The translations under genes and the position numbers were made by a program. A stretch of 64,000 bases of DNA from Aselliscus stoliczkanus (Eukaryota > Chordata > Mammalia > Chiroptera > Hipposideridae), in contig CM066738.1 in NCBI GenBank assembly GCA_033961575.1, positions 72,711,478 through 72,775,477 of the forward strand, read 5' to 3'. Shown piece by piece: positions 33,960 through 46,185 of this stretch. Under the pieces are notes generated by a model. It was not told where the DNA came from. It ran no database searches and saw only the letters and a list, made by a program, of their open reading frames with translations. Each line of letters opens with the position of its first letter. Within the stretch, counting starts at the first letter, position 1.

Positions 33960-35240
33960 CAATAGCTCCATAACTTATGTCCTTCTTGTGATTATTCTTC
34001 CTTCTGGTCCATCCTAAACATCACTTTGACTTATCTTTCTTAAAAACAAAACAAAACAAAACAAAAAAAACGATAAAGCCACCTTTATCAAGTCACCCTC
34101 CAGCTAGAAATATCTTTAATGACTTCCCTTTACCTAAAGAAGTCAATCTCAAAGTTTTATGGGAGGAAAGTCCTCTCCCCTCAATCCCATCCCACCTCTC
34201 CAGCCTTCCCTGCCTAACACCATTTCCATCCTAGTGAGCCAGAGCTTCTTGCTACCCCTTATTCCCACCTCCATGTATGGCCATTGTCCTTTCATGACTT
34301 ACAAATGTCCTTCAGAATTAGAAACCATTTGCTGAGCAGTTAATAGTCTTTAATTCTCTAGTGCACTTTGCAAATATCTCCCAAACTTGCATGTCTCCAG
34401 TCTTGTGTCAGCATCTAGCACTAGCATGTTACTAAAGTCACTGTTATGAGCTACTCCCTTTATTTGGGGAGTAATGGGATACAATCTTCCCATCACCAAG
34501 ATCTGATGATTCTCCAAAATATAGCTTGTCTCTGTCCACTTGTCTTCATATTTATTGCCAACGTTCTGGTCAAAGCCTCTAATGTCTAGATTACTGCAAT
34601 GGTCCCCTAAACAGTCTCTGCATCTCTCTTGTGTCTTTTTAGTTGATTCTACACACAGGATCTTTAAAATGTGTATACAAGATCACATTAATCTCCTGCA
34701 GTGACTTCCCATTAAACTTAGTACAGAAATCCAAATTTCTTACCGTGTTCTACAAGTTTCTATGTGATCTGACTCTTCCTATCTCTCCAACCTTACTTCC
34801 TACCCCCATGGCTCACACATGTATTGACCATCTCTCAGTTACTAGAACAAACCAAGTCTTTCAGACATCAGGGCCTTTGCTCTTGCTATTCCCTTGGCCT
34901 AGAGTGCTGTCCCAGTGACTCTGCAAATTGTTTATTTCTTCTTATCTCTTAGGTCTTAGCTTAACTATCATTCTTTAAAGGGTTTTTCTCAATCTCTCCC
35001 ATCAAGAGTAGGTATCTTTGTTATTTTCCAATTATTCCTCTTTATTTCTTGACGGGTACTTATCACAACCTGTGAATTTTTTTTTTAATGTGTGTATTGT
35101 TCTCCCCACTAAACTAAACGTTTCAAGAGGATAACTATCTTGTCAATCTTGTTTACCATTATGATCTCAGTGCCCTGTGTGATGAGAATGCATACGATGC
35201 TCTCATAATATATTTGGATTAATAAATGGGTTCTCCTTAT
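33960..35240 (+). mobile_element. L2 LINE 3' portion, fragmented
   Basis: Two plus-strand L2 segments, about 33960-34340 and 34530-35240. Landmarks are TTACTGCAATGGTCCCCTAA, CTCCTGCAGTGACTTCCCAT, TCAGGGCCTTTGCTCTTGC, TACTTATCACAACCTGTGAA and ATCTCAGTGCCCTGTG. An (AAAAC)n run at 34044-34068 sits inside. Confidence 0.7.
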
Positions 35241-35244
35241 TTCA

Positions 35245-37920
35245 CAAATGAAGATAAGATTGAGAAAGCGTGTGACTTGTCCGAAGTACTTAGATAGTGA
35301 TTGGCAGGGACTGAGTCTCTGACCACATCTTCTGACCTTGTAGTTTATGCTTTGATTCCCCATAACATGTTGCTACCTCATAAGTGAAAAAAGGTAATTT
35401 TCTTAAAATCCATTTTCCACTAGACTCCCATGAATTCTTCCCTTTTCCCTCACCATTGAGACAGAGTAGCTTTGCAACACCAGCAGCCCAGCTAGTTTAC
35501 TCATTTTTCATACTATAAAATGTTATTAAACTGCACCACACAGATAAGTACTAGAAAAACTTCCAGGTAATTTTCTTAACATAAAATTAGCCAATTTGCC
35601 TGTGTACAGAATTGTAAAGGATGCAAGGCATCCCATTCAAGTGATTAACCTCTTAGTTAATAAAAGCAACAATTTCATGCGTATAAATAATATAATAAAA
35701 GGAACATTCATATCAAAGTTATGTAGCCCTCCCCTTCCTCTGCTCATCTCCTTAATTGGTAAATAATTCATCAAACTCTGAAATGAATTGTGCTCCCACC
35801 CACATTTTTTCATCCAATTATCATGAAATAGGAAAGCAAGCTCCTTCTGCCTTTGGAAAGCATGAGATAATGAAATTGTTCAGGGCTTCCCTGAGCCTGT
35901 GCTAGGCTAGATAGAGAACCAAGCTGGCATAGGTCTCTTCAGGTAACTGAGCAATGCTTCTTCAGGGTCTGAAGAATTGGGCTTGTCCTTTAAGTTTACC
36001 TTCTTTTCCCCAAAAGTCACGTATTTGTCTTTCTACTGGAGCATCCATAAATATTACCTGTTGTGAATGTGACTGTAGGTGGGAGGAATGGCTGTGCAGA
36101 GCAGCCAGCTGCCTGAGGATTTTAATATGATTTTTGCATCAAATGAGTTGCACGGATCCACTTTTACAATGCTGATGAACCACAATTCCTGGACACGAAA
36201 ATGTCCTTTTATGTTGTAAATTATGTAAGATTATTGCTGAAACTTTCTTGTGGGAACTATAATTTTTTCCCCTTTGGACTTCTTCATGTGTGAAAAAAAC
36301 CCTACGTTAGATATAAATTAATATACTCTTGGGCTGATGACCTTTGGTTTTTTGCCTTTTACCTTTAAATTGAGGTAGAATAATGCCCAACATAGTGTAA
36401 TTTGCCTTTAGAAAACTCTTATATGTATGTCACTATAATTCCCAGGGTTGGTCTTCCTAATAAATCCCATTAAAAACTCTTGTTTCAGATCATTTTGGTT
36501 CCTCCCATGAGTTCTGTTTAGAATTTTATCATTATCCATACTCAACAGCCTTAACTTTGTTGTAGATAGATCACAGAGGTTGTGTACTGAACTTACAATA
36601 GCAGTGTTTATACTGAGGTTTCTTTATTTTTCCCTCTAATGCATTAGAGTTTTATGGAAAAAGATAAAACAGTTACTACCTCCTTTACCATAGCTTTTTG
36701 AATAGCCCCTTCAGCTTGAAGTTTACGGCTCCCAAAAAATGATCTTAATTTGCAAATTGTACTATTACTGTTTTCTGGGTCTTTGTACTATAGTCAAGCA
36801 AAGAGACAAATAGAAATGTCAGCAGCAGCGTTTATGACTGACTCACTGGGGAAACTTCGTTCTGTGTCAAGATGGAGCATATTACCCAAGTGAGTTGGTG
36901 AAATGTGAATGAGACTCAGCCTTGAGCTTTCATTCTTCTTCATGTGTCTACGGTCAATCAGAACAGCTCACTTTACCTTTTATACTATTTGAAGTTGTGG
37001 CATATACTTTCTGTTTAAAAATTATAACTTGAAGACTAGACCATTTAATTCCTTCCCAGAAAATTTCCCTTTTCTTTTCAAATAAATAAGCTATTCTTCA
37101 CTGTGACTTGAGAGACCCTGTTGTGAAATTCTAGTTATTTCTGCTACTTATGACTGCTCTACAGAGACAAAGACATGTCTGTAGAAATGAACAAAAGGAA
37201 AAGAACCATTCTGGAATCAAATTGACTGGACTTGCTAAAGCAAATATGTCTTAATCTTAATTAACCAGCTTTTGACATCTGGATGTGTGGATTGCTGGCT
37301 CTGTCACATGAGTACTTTATAATCAGTGTCCTCTGGGTGGCTATCCTAGAATTTTTCTCTGTAAATTCTTTCTATCAAACACTGTACCACAATATCCCAA
37401 TCCACAGCAGGGGAACTTTGATCAAGGTCAGGACAAATGGACTTGGAAGAGTTTCTAGCTGAGAAGGGCATCTCTTCTTTCTGACTAACTGGAGAAGCGT
37501 GTTCTTTATCTGGGAAGACCATACTCTTCAGAGCGAGGTGCAGTTTTGGGAGTGGTCCACCCATGGGCAACTGAGCGGGAAGGGATGCCTGTCTAGCCAG
37601 CCCAATCAGCAGTCAGCTTCCATCTCCTCAGTCCTATCCCTGGTCACTATTTAGGGTCCCAGCATGATGGCAGTGCTTGCGCAATGATTAGAAAAGAAAC
37701 ACTCTTTCACGCTGTCCCTTCTCTAAATAAGATCATGAAATAGACCACACTAGTAACACGTATTTTGGTGCCCGTCTCTCTGATCCCCAATTTCCTCCCT
37801 CCTGCCAGTTTTCCATTTCTCTGGGTTTCTTTCCCGCCTTTTGCTCACCTCCAAAATCTAGCTGTCCATTATGCTAACCCTTGAAAGCCCTGATCTCTGC
37901 TACCTTGATAATAGAAGAAA
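35245..37920. other. Repeat-poor non-coding DNA; conserved-element candidate
   Basis: About 2.7 kb with no recognisable LINE, SINE or LTR, unusual for this window. AT-rich subregions (35560-35830, 36060-36240, 36700-36860) hold words such as TTAACCTCTTAGTTAATAAA, TAATTGGTAAATAATTCATC and CATCCAATTATCATGAAAT, which resemble homeodomain and POU sites. No splice-flanked exon or long frame is seen. It may hold distal regulatory sequence; this is inference. Confidence 0.4.
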
Positions 37921-37924
37921 AACA

Positions 37925-38110
37925 GGGAGTTAATATTTACTGGGTATCTATGATGATCAGCCCTTCTTTAAGAAGGTGTACAAATATCATTGCTTTGTAG
38001 TCACAATTATACCGTGAGTTATCTCCATTTTACAGATAAGAAAACTGAGGTTCCTAGAAATCAGTGACTTGCTTAAGGGTACACAGCAATTAAAGTGTAG
38101 AGACAGAGTA
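37925..38110 (-). mobile_element. MIR SINE, antisense
   Basis: TTATCTCCATTTTACAGATA, AGAAAACTGAGGTTCCTAGA and TGCTTAAGGGTACACAGC are antisense MIR landmarks. Confidence 0.75.
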
Positions 38111-38265
38111 ACAACTAGGTGTGTCTGTCTTCAAGGGCCATGCTCAACTAACCCTTCCTAATCTAAGGTTACATAATTTCTTAAACTCAGCTAAAATTTT
38201 TATTCACATACAATCATTTGGAGTCAAGTTTTCGGTCTGAGACAGGTTTACAGGGAGATTTTTTT

Positions 38266-38649
38266 AAAAAAGATTTTATTGGGGAATTGGGGGAGGGGAA
38301 CAGTGTTGGGGAACTAGGGAAGGGGAACAGACAAGTTGCTGTCCTTTTGTTCTTCATTCTAGTTGTGGAGAATGTCACTTCACTGGCCTATGTTGGTATT
38401 ATCATTGTGCTCTTCACGGGTGATGCAGTTGCTCGCCGGCCATTGGACGGCCACTCACAGTGGCTCACAGCAGCTCACAAAAGCTCACACCATCATCGGC
38501 AACTCATGGCAGCCCATCTCCAGGTTGAGCTGTTGTTCATCATCTTTGCTGTAGAGAGCACAGTGTCACTTGGATCAGAACCAGGGCACTGCTGCTCAGA
38601 GCTGAGGTCCCAAGCCAACTCCTAAACAATACACCACTCTGCCAGCCCA
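38266..38649 (-). mobile_element. Long tRNA-derived SINE
   Basis: Antisense copy. The left edge is the A-tail complement, then AGATTTTATTGGGGAATTGG (reverse of CCCCAATAAAATCT), then the GGGGAA/GGGGAAC words. The right edge CACTCTGCCAGCCC is the head. ACAGGGAGAT (38250-38259) and ACAGGGAAGAT (38650-38660) are the near-matching target duplication. The body is more decayed than the copy at 62809. Confidence 0.88.
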
Positions 38650-38660
38650 ACAGGGAAGAT

Positions 38661-39279
38661 ATTTTTGATCAGACCAACTTCAGACTCAAAAAGAGGTCCC
38701 TCAAATTCTTCCACATGGCAGACTGCCTCCTCTGTCTGTACTTGCAGATCCAGTTTTGCCTGGGACAAGATCATGACCAGGAACATGTGGTTGATAACGA
38801 TATTGCCAGAATTCCTGTTTCATTAGGTGACATTTGTGTGTCCGTCACTTTTGACCTGTCCTGCTTTCTGTGACTCTGACCTTCTGTGTGGATTAACACA
38901 TTTGACTTTCCAAGTCTGGCCTTATTCATCAGCCCCACAATTACCTGGGCTGTCCAAACCAGGCAGAGGCAGTGTCTGCACCAGTGGTTTCACCTCATGC
39001 ATCGGCTTCATTATGTGTGTGAGGTCTGCTTACAACCATGTTTCCACTGTTTCACTGGAATAATCTTCTAAAACTTGGCCCAGTCTTTTTCCTAGTCTGT
39101 GATTTATTTTTGGGTCCATTTCTTTCTGTGCTATTGGCTGTATCTTTCTTCCTGCATTTCTCCAGTACTGACATATACTGCCTTTTATTTCTTATGCCTA
39201 ACTTTTCTTGTGGCTTCAGAACTAGAACTCAAACCTGAAAACAAATTGGCATTAATTATCCTCATCTTTTAAAGGGATC
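38661..39279. other. Unique non-coding DNA
   Basis: Nothing assignable. Open frames at 38827-39238 (60-78 codons) show no domain. Confidence 0.4.
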
Positions 39280-39671
39280 TGTATTAGTTTGCTAGGGCTG
39301 CCATAACAAAATACCACTGACTGAGTGGCTTAAACAACAGACATTTATTTTTTCACAATTCTGGAGGCTAGGAGTCTCAGATCAAGCTGTTGGCAGGCTT
39401 GGTTTCTTCTGAGGCCTGTCTACCTGGTTTGTAGATGGCTGTCTTTTCCCTATGTCCTCACATGGTCTCCCCTCTATGCATATCTAATCTCTTAATTTCC
39501 TCTTTTTAGGAAGATAGCAGTGAGTTTAGATTAGAGACTGATGACCTCATTTACCCTTAATTACCTCTTCAAAGACTCTATCTCCAAATGCAGTCACATT
39601 CTGAGGTATTGGGGGTTAGACATTCAACATATGAATTAAGGGGGGTGGGGCAGACAATTCAGCCCATAACA
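39280..39671 (-). mobile_element. MaLR LTR with perfect 5-bp duplication
   Basis: The antisense LTR starts TGTATTAGTTTGCTAGGGCT and holds AATACCACTGACTGAGTGGC and CACAATTCTGGAGGCTAGGA. It ends AGCCCATAACA. GGATC at 39275-39279 and 39672-39676 is an exact 5-bp duplication, so both ends are intact (392 bp). Confidence 0.93.
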
Positions 39672-39866
39672 GGATCCAACTGACAATCATAAACAGCTCT
39701 TCAAGACTTCTTAAAAGGTGAAAATGCCTTCTCTGCTACCTTCACAATCAACCCACCTCACAAATTTGTATGAGAAAAATCACTGGGTGGATGAGTGAGG
39801 GGGATAAGGAGGTGGTGAACTGGAGGGCAGTAACTGTGGTAAAGAGGTGTTCTCTCCCCCTCCCAT

Positions 39867-39944
39867 AGAGAGGAGGAAGGGGAGGAGGAGGAGGAGGAGG
39901 AGGAGGAGGAGGAGGAAGAGGAGGAGGAGGAGGAGGAGGAGGAG
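39867..39944. repeat. (GAG)n purine tract
   Basis: An uninterrupted 78-nt purine run, mostly GAG triplets on the plus strand. The minus-strand frame through it is a poly-Ser artefact. Confidence 0.97.
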
Positions 39945-40389
39945 TTGTTTTCCTTTTCTACCTTCAAGCCACGTGGATGAAGTGCCAAGGGAATCAATTG
40001 CAAGGATTTGATGTGCGTGTAAGAAGAGGTAAATGTGATCCCAGCCTCTGGCTGGGAGCTTGCAGAGTCTGCCCTGGTGCTTCCCAGTGGAGGAGAGTCA
40101 AGCATGGTGAAAAAGTTCTTGAGAAAGTTTGCTGTTTCTCCTGAGGCTGGGGGGCACTCATGACCTTAATGACCAGTGCTCATTTTGGTCTCTCTTTAAT
40201 CTTCAAAGGTAAGAAATTTGCTGGGATAAATTGCAGAAAGAGACTGTGGGAAGAAGATATATAAAAATCCAACTCTTATTTCTGTCTCATCCATGGTAGT
40301 TTCCCTGAAGTCTGCAAGATGGCAGTGTTCTTTTTGGAAAAAATCATCATTTCAGAGATGAATTCTAACAGTTACTACAATATGAAATT

Positions 40390-40490
40390 TCAGTATATGG
40401 TAGTCACTGTGTTAACTGCTTTACATGGATTATCTCATTTTATGGTCATGATGCTCCTTCTAAAAAGACCTATGATTAGGCTCCATTTTC
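40390..40490 (-). mobile_element. MIR fragment, antisense
   Basis: GTTAACTGCTTTACATGGAT and TATCTCATTTTATGGTC with CTCCATTTTCC match the antisense MIR core. Confidence 0.6.
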
Positions 40491-42504
40491 CTATGTGAGT
40501 TTAAAAAGTGCCTTCAGACAGAAAGCTGAGGTGAACGTGGAGCTCACCTTTTTGTTTTTCCTATTCTCTCTATATTGTGCCTGAAAATTTTTGTCGAGTT
40601 TTAGAGTTGATTACAGTGGGTAGATAAGTGTGATACTTGTTACTTCAGCCTTTCTGGAATCCTAACAAGATTTTTAAATATTGTAGATTTAAACACTCTA
40701 CCCAAACCTACTGGTTCAGTCTCCAAGGTGATCTTAGGAAGCACCTGTCTTTATTCTCATGTGCATTCAGGATCTGGACCCACTAATGCACATGACCTTT
40801 CCCAGTGATATCAGGTCCTGATTGTTTTGACTTTAGAGCATTCTGACAAAATTCTTTTAAGAGTTTCAACTGATATATTTTTACTATTTCCTTATTAATC
40901 ATGAATTACTGGGGTCTGCCCATCATGCAGCATTTCTCGATTTCTAGACTACTTTTCATCTTTTGATTTCCTTCTAATAATTTGTACTCCTGAATTAGAG
41001 TAAACAAGTCCTTCTATTTTTAGTGCACACCTTCAAAATTTAGTGGACACTTACTATATCCCCGCCAGTCATCATTTAACTAGGCTATACATATTTAATT
41101 ATTTTAACATACCCCCATAAATCAACGAAAGCCCCAGTCATGCCGGTTGCCATACCTTGTCCCCTCTCTGCAAAATAATGAAGAAGGCCAGAGCAGGACA
41201 CCTTTTTTCTAGCCATATCTTTCTGAGGAACAGAACTGACAGTTTTCTTCCAATTTTAGCTATCTGATCTGAAATGCGCATGCCATAAATGTGCAGACTT
41301 TAATTAGTCATTGGTTGTATTTAAATTACATTGTAAATAAATATCAAGTTCTTAAGCTCCCTTCTATCACTGAATAAAAGTATTTAAGGTTATATTTTTA
41401 ATTTAAACATTTAAAATGCTTGCACATTCCTCAAGTGGAATGAATCCATTAAAAATCCTGTGTGTGTAATTAAACAATCTTCATGTCCCTAGATTTCTCT
41501 GTCATTTCTGGCACCTGGCATGCCTTCGTTGGAGGCCTTCGATTGTGGACTGTTATACTTTTAGAATAATGAGAATTCAGAGTCCACAAATTACCCAAAG
41601 CCAAACATCAGTTTCTTTGGCCGGTAAAGCATGCCCAGTTAGCTGATGGCTTTCAGAGGGGCAGACAAAAGGCCTTAGATAATGCACTGAGTATGGTGCT
41701 GTTTAAGGCCATCACGATGTGCTGTAATTATTGTGGCAGGCTCCTTCCTGTCTAGAATATCTCCCTGAACAGTCGGTAGTGTGTCTTGGGGTTGACAGGT
41801 GGCTAGATTCCCCTCTGTGTTAGTGAGGACGTTAGATGTTTCCAGGAGAATTTAAAGCAACATAGCCAGTGTCTTAGCACTTAAATTGTTCTGATTTCCG
41901 CCTTAGCTCTGTGCAGTATGCATTTCTTAGACACACGCAAGAGAAAAGCCTCTCCCCTCCCCCTTTTCCCAAATTCCTCTTCTCACCAAGGCACATTCTC
42001 CAATTTGCTGGCTGCCCCTGGGAGCCATACTTACTGTGTCCCCCGACAGCCCTGTGGCCATGTTTTATGCAAAGATGTGAGCAGCTGGCCACCAAGCCCC
42101 TGAGAATCTGGGGCTTTTGTGTTCCAAATCCTCTACTCTTTTCTCTCCCCTCCTGGCTTCTAGGCCATATGATCTTTTCTCCACCACTCCCTTGTGTCAG
42201 CATTCTGTTGTGTACTGCGCTTTTTACATGCCAAGCATCCATGCTAAGAAATGCTGAACTTTCCTAAAAAAATGGTTGATAAATACAGGGAGTGGTGTCA
42301 GAGAATGTCTGGTACCTTTAGTAGGTCCTTTCGACTGAGCCTTTGTTCAAACCTTTTAAAGAAGTCCCATATTACCAGGCAGAAAATCTAAAAGGCACTA
42401 CAGCCTAGTGGATTGAATATAGGGACAGGAGAGCAGAGTCTGTTATGAGGCTGAAAGCAGATAGTGTACACAGAATTCTAAATGAGTGAGAGCCTCAGTA
42501 GATG
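40491..42504. other. Repeat-poor non-coding DNA; conserved-element candidate
   Basis: No repeat or gene is recognised across 2 kb. The stretch 41270-41800 has GACTTTAATTAGTCATTGG, ATTAAACAATCTTCATG and TGCTGTAATTATTGTGGC, words typical of deeply conserved AT-rich enhancers. Frames at 41874-42267 on both strands (118-122 codons) are complementary shadows without a recognisable domain. Confidence 0.4.
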
Positions 42505-42860
42505 AACTTGGACCTTGGATTCAGACTGCTTAGGTTTAAAGCCCAGTTCTACCATTTACTATCTTTGTGACCTTGGGCAAGGTCACTTATCTTCTCTATA
42601 CCTCAGCTGTTTCATCAGCAAAATAGAAATACTAATACTTCCCACACCAAGTTTGTGATAAAGATTCAAGCAGTAACAGATACAAAGAGCTTTAAAAAGT
42701 GCCTATTGGGTTGGCGAGTGGCGCGGTGGTTAAGCGCTGGCTTGGGATGCCAGCGGCCCCGGTTCGGATCCCACATATGAGGGCCAGTAACAATGCCCTC
42801 TAAAAAAAAGAAAAGTGCCTATCATGTAATAAGTGCATAATAAATGTTTAATAAGCTAGT
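42505..42860 (+). mobile_element. MIR SINE, split by short SINE
   Basis: CTATCTTTGTGACCTTGGGC, CCTCAGCTGTTTCATCAGC and, after the inserted SINE, ATAAGTGCATAATAAATGTT form a sense MIR. The insertion is at 42707-42810. Confidence 0.85.
42707..42810 (+). mobile_element. Short tRNA-derived SINE, intact
   Basis: A 104-bp copy. The head has GAGTGGCGCGGTGGTTAAGC (A-box region), a CTGGC/GCCAG anticodon-like stem with a TTGGGAT loop, and GGTTCGGATCC (B box). It is followed by ACATATGAGGGCCAGTAACA and TGCCCTCT, then an A-tail. AAAAGTGCCTAT is duplicated at 42695-42706 and 42811-42822. It has no AATAAA body. Confidence 0.95.
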
Positions 42861-43172
42861 TAAAATAAGAATATGGTTGTTATTTTCATTATTAGATGCT
42901 TCATCAACTCATATATAACTTAATCACTTCAGTGGATCTTAAATGGGCCGTAAAGTTATAGACATAGAGAACTTCAATGAGAACAATGGCGTAGAATTCA
43001 AGATATAGAATGTGGCTACCTGAGACATGGAGGTCTCTATTCTGCTACAACAATAGGGAAATTCAATCTAGAAGATAGGCTTGCTAGTGAGTTTAAATAA
43101 CTCTAAGGCAAAGAGAAAGCAATAGTGTAGATATCTCTGCCTAAAATTATCTTAATATGAAGAAAGTTACTT

Positions 43173-43292
43173 TTATTTTTTAAATTAAAATTTATTGGGG
43201 TGACAATTGTTAGTAAAGTTACATAGGTTTCAGGTACACAATTCTGTAATACATCATCTATATATCATATTGTGTGTTCACCACCCAGTGAC
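43173..43292 (-). mobile_element. Truncated bat-type L1 3' end
   Basis: TTTATTGGGGTGACAATTGT, TAGTAAAGTTACATAGGTTT, CAGGTACACAATTCTGTAAT and GTGTGTTCACCACCCAGTG are the antisense L1 tail. The 5' truncation is typical of L1. Flanks GTTACTT and GGTACTT may be an imperfect duplication. Confidence 0.85.
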
Positions 43293-45534
43293 GGTACTTC
43301 ACAAAGGGCCATGCTATAAGCTGGAAATCCAGTCTCTAAAAACAAAGTGGGAGTACAATTACTGCTCATTTGGTAGGAACTCAGCATTGTAGACGTGTTG
43401 GACAATAGAAGGAAACCCTCCAGAATTTCGAGAGGATGTTGGAAGGAGTTAGGTGTGGAGAATTATTTCTAGACTCATGGGCATTTTATACCACACTTTG
43501 TGCAGGGGGTTCTGTGGCTGACTTTCTTTCTGAGCATCCTTTTGCATTGTGCCCATTTTGGGAATTGTACTTTTGATTGCTGCTGGCATACACGGCCAGA
43601 ACTGCTCTCATTAATTATATGGGTAAACATATGTAAGGCATGTAGTCCTGCACCAAGTCAGGCTGAATCATAATCAAAATTAAGTTTCCTCCTTGGAAAG
43701 AAGCATGATGCTCATCAGAATGGAATCTGCCCCAAATAAAAGTTTGTGTAGCTCAGTTCAAGGACTGGCTGAGTTTGAGCTGCCTCTGATTTTATCTGAC
43801 CCTTAGAGAGAAGATAGAGATGCACTACTGTCTCCTATTTATCATTCTCAATGGGAACTGTGTGGGCAGCTTCCATTATGCCAGGCCAAATTTAGACGAA
43901 TGAAAAGGTCGACTAAGTAATTATTGATTTTATATGTGTGCATAAATTAGAGCACAAAGTCTTTTAGTCACTGCTAAAAATAAGACTTCTATGTATTGGG
44001 TTTGGGAGGCAGAGGATAAAGCAATAATTTTGGTGGTAAATCTGTACATAGGATAACTTATTTCTTTATGGTTGTCACAATGGTTCAAGACTTATATTAA
44101 AAAAATCAGTCATTGGAGCATTTTGGATATCTGCAAAAGGGTTGGACAGACAAGGCAAACCAGAGCCATTCTTTCTCCTTAATCAACAAAAATGATATTG
44201 GTCATAATCCTTTTAGCAACAAGCTTTTCTCAAGCAGCAGTGACTTATGAATGCTATTCTGAGGAGAACTAGTCAATATATTAGTTTTCTTTTAATTATG
44301 CAGCTGCAGCAGCAAGTCATGCATGAGGTTTATGGAGCTTTGTGAATTTGCCATCGGTTCTGGGAAACAGAGAATTTATTCGTATACTGTGGAGCAATTT
44401 GCTCTGGTTAGAAGAGAGAAACCATATCCTTCTATCTTAAAAATGAAGAACTGGTATTTGAATGGGAAATTCCAATAATCTAATAATCAAATCAACCAAA
44501 GATGCTAATTAAAATTGATGAGTTTTAAGCATTTATGTAACACTCTAGAATGTTCTGCTGCTGGAAAATTATCAATTGCCTGAAGTTTACAATCATTGAC
44601 AAGCTTAGAAGGGGGAAAATATGGTGATAAAAGGAGCAAGGACTTTGTTATCAAACATCTTATATTTGGGGTGAATTTTACTTTATAAATTGTAGGGGTA
44701 AGTTTAGCTAAATTATACAACTATCTTAATTCTGCTTAGATTTGAGTGGTTTGAAGTTAATTTATGCATTATGTTTGCATCTTAAATTCTAGATTACAGT
44801 AATTCTATCTCTTCTTGGTTAGTAGTCCTGTAATGTTGAGAAGCAAAATGTCTTGTTCAACCATAACTTCGTATTCCTTAGAAACAGCTCCAAGGAAGCA
44901 GATTGTTACACTCTGCTTGATCTAATGGGCTACAACAGCTCCCAAATTAAAGAAATGAGGATTGGCATGTTAAGAAAGCAGGGTAGCTGAGAGGGAGGGT
45001 GGTGGCCCGTGACTGGGAAATACTAACCTCTGGGACTGTGTGACTCGCCTATAGATTCAGTTCTGCTCCATGCTCTGGGACAAACCCTGATGTTAGACTG
45101 GGAGGTCTGACTTTGGGGCTCAGCACTAAGTTGGTCTTACCATGCACTCCACTGAGACCCTGTCTTTCAGTTTGCATGAACCCAGTTTGCAGAATGCCAT
45201 GTGCAGAAGACCCACTCTCCACTTTGTGTCCTAATCATGGTTGCAGGGTCCTTGTCTTGCTTCTTATGGCTCTCAACCTGCCTTGTCCTTTTAGAAATGA
45301 AGTCATCCATTGGCAATCCCTTACCCAAAGTTAAGAGGTTTATAGATTTCCCTATAAGTCAACTCCTGTTGGAGTGGATATTGCCCTTTCCTAGATTTTT
45401 CATGTTGCCTTTTGAATCGGTATCAGAACATCTTCTACTCCTTTGGGTTGTCCATCTTCTCCCTCACCCTGCTTCATGACAACTAATAACTTAGACAAAC
45501 AGGTTTTAATTGTCATGCACCTTCAAAACTACAT
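43293..45534. other. Unique non-coding DNA
   Basis: No gene or repeat assigned. The part 44280-44450 (TTTTAATTATGCAGCTGCAG, then GCAAGTCATGCATGAGG) is repeat-free and CNE-like. Frames at 45113-45479 have no known domain. Confidence 0.4.
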
Positions 45535-45595
45535 ATCCAATGTCTAGTGGAGTGCCTGGAACATAGTAGGCATTTAATAAATATTATACCTGCCA
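45535..45595 (+). mobile_element. L2 3' terminal fragment
   Basis: AGTGCCTGGAACATAGTAGG with CATTTAATAAATATTAT is the common L2 or MIR 3' end. Confidence 0.55.
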
Positions 45596-45813
45596 GCCAT
45601 GATTTCCTTTCAGTACTTAATAGCAAAGTTTATCTTCCCAGAAACTACCTATCTTAGAAGCTTCTAGATCTCAGCTCACCTCACTTTGCCCAGGCTGCCT
45701 TGTCCTACCATAAGCTAGAACACAACACCAAAATATAATTCATCTTAGGCAGGTAAATGTCATTGGAAAGGTGTCTTCAATGCCTCATGCTTCTCTGAAA
45801 GCTTTTAAAAATG

Positions 45814-45919
45814 GAGCCGGCCGAGTGGCGTGGTGGTTAAGCGCTGGCTTGGGAAGCCAGCGGCCCTGGTTTGGTCCCACATATGGGGGCCAGTGACACT
45901 GCCCTCAAAAAACAAAAAG
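45814..45919 (+). mobile_element. Short tRNA-derived SINE, B-box variant
   Basis: GAGCCGGCCGAGTGGCGTGG to TGCCCTCAAAAAACAAAAAG. It carries GGGAAGCC for GGGATGCC and GGTTTGGTCCC for GGTTCGGATCCC, both shared with the truncated copy at 22732. No clear target duplication was found. Confidence 0.9.
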
Positions 45920-46185
45920 TCAGCCTGCTCTAGTATTTTCTCCACTGTCTCTTGGTTCTCCCTCAGAAACATTATGAAAAATTTTGTTTTGTTAAATTCA
46001 TACCAAAGTGCCGATTACTAGCAATTTGGGGCAGTTGGCCAGTAAACTTGAAGGTATAGTCCCGGGTTGGAGTTAGTGGAGCCAAGATTAAGTTCAAATT
46101 TAGGTATCACAGGAATGTTTTTAGAAACCAGAGATATTGGAGAAAAATCATCTTAGGAAAGTCACAGCAGCTATTTTCAAATATA

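Noticed and set aside
38218..38625. 135-codon plus-strand frame
   Set aside because: It is the antisense reading of the long SINE at 38266-38649.
39758..40105. 115-codon minus-strand frame with poly-Ser
   Set aside because: It is built around the GAG simple repeat.
41874..42267. Overlapping 118-122 codon frames on both strands
   Set aside because: They are complementary shadows of one another in GC-richer unique DNA, without a recognisable domain or splice signals.
42707..42810. Possible functional tRNA gene
   Set aside because: A and B boxes are present, but the T-arm does not pair properly. The sequence recurs as a SINE with target duplications and A-tails.
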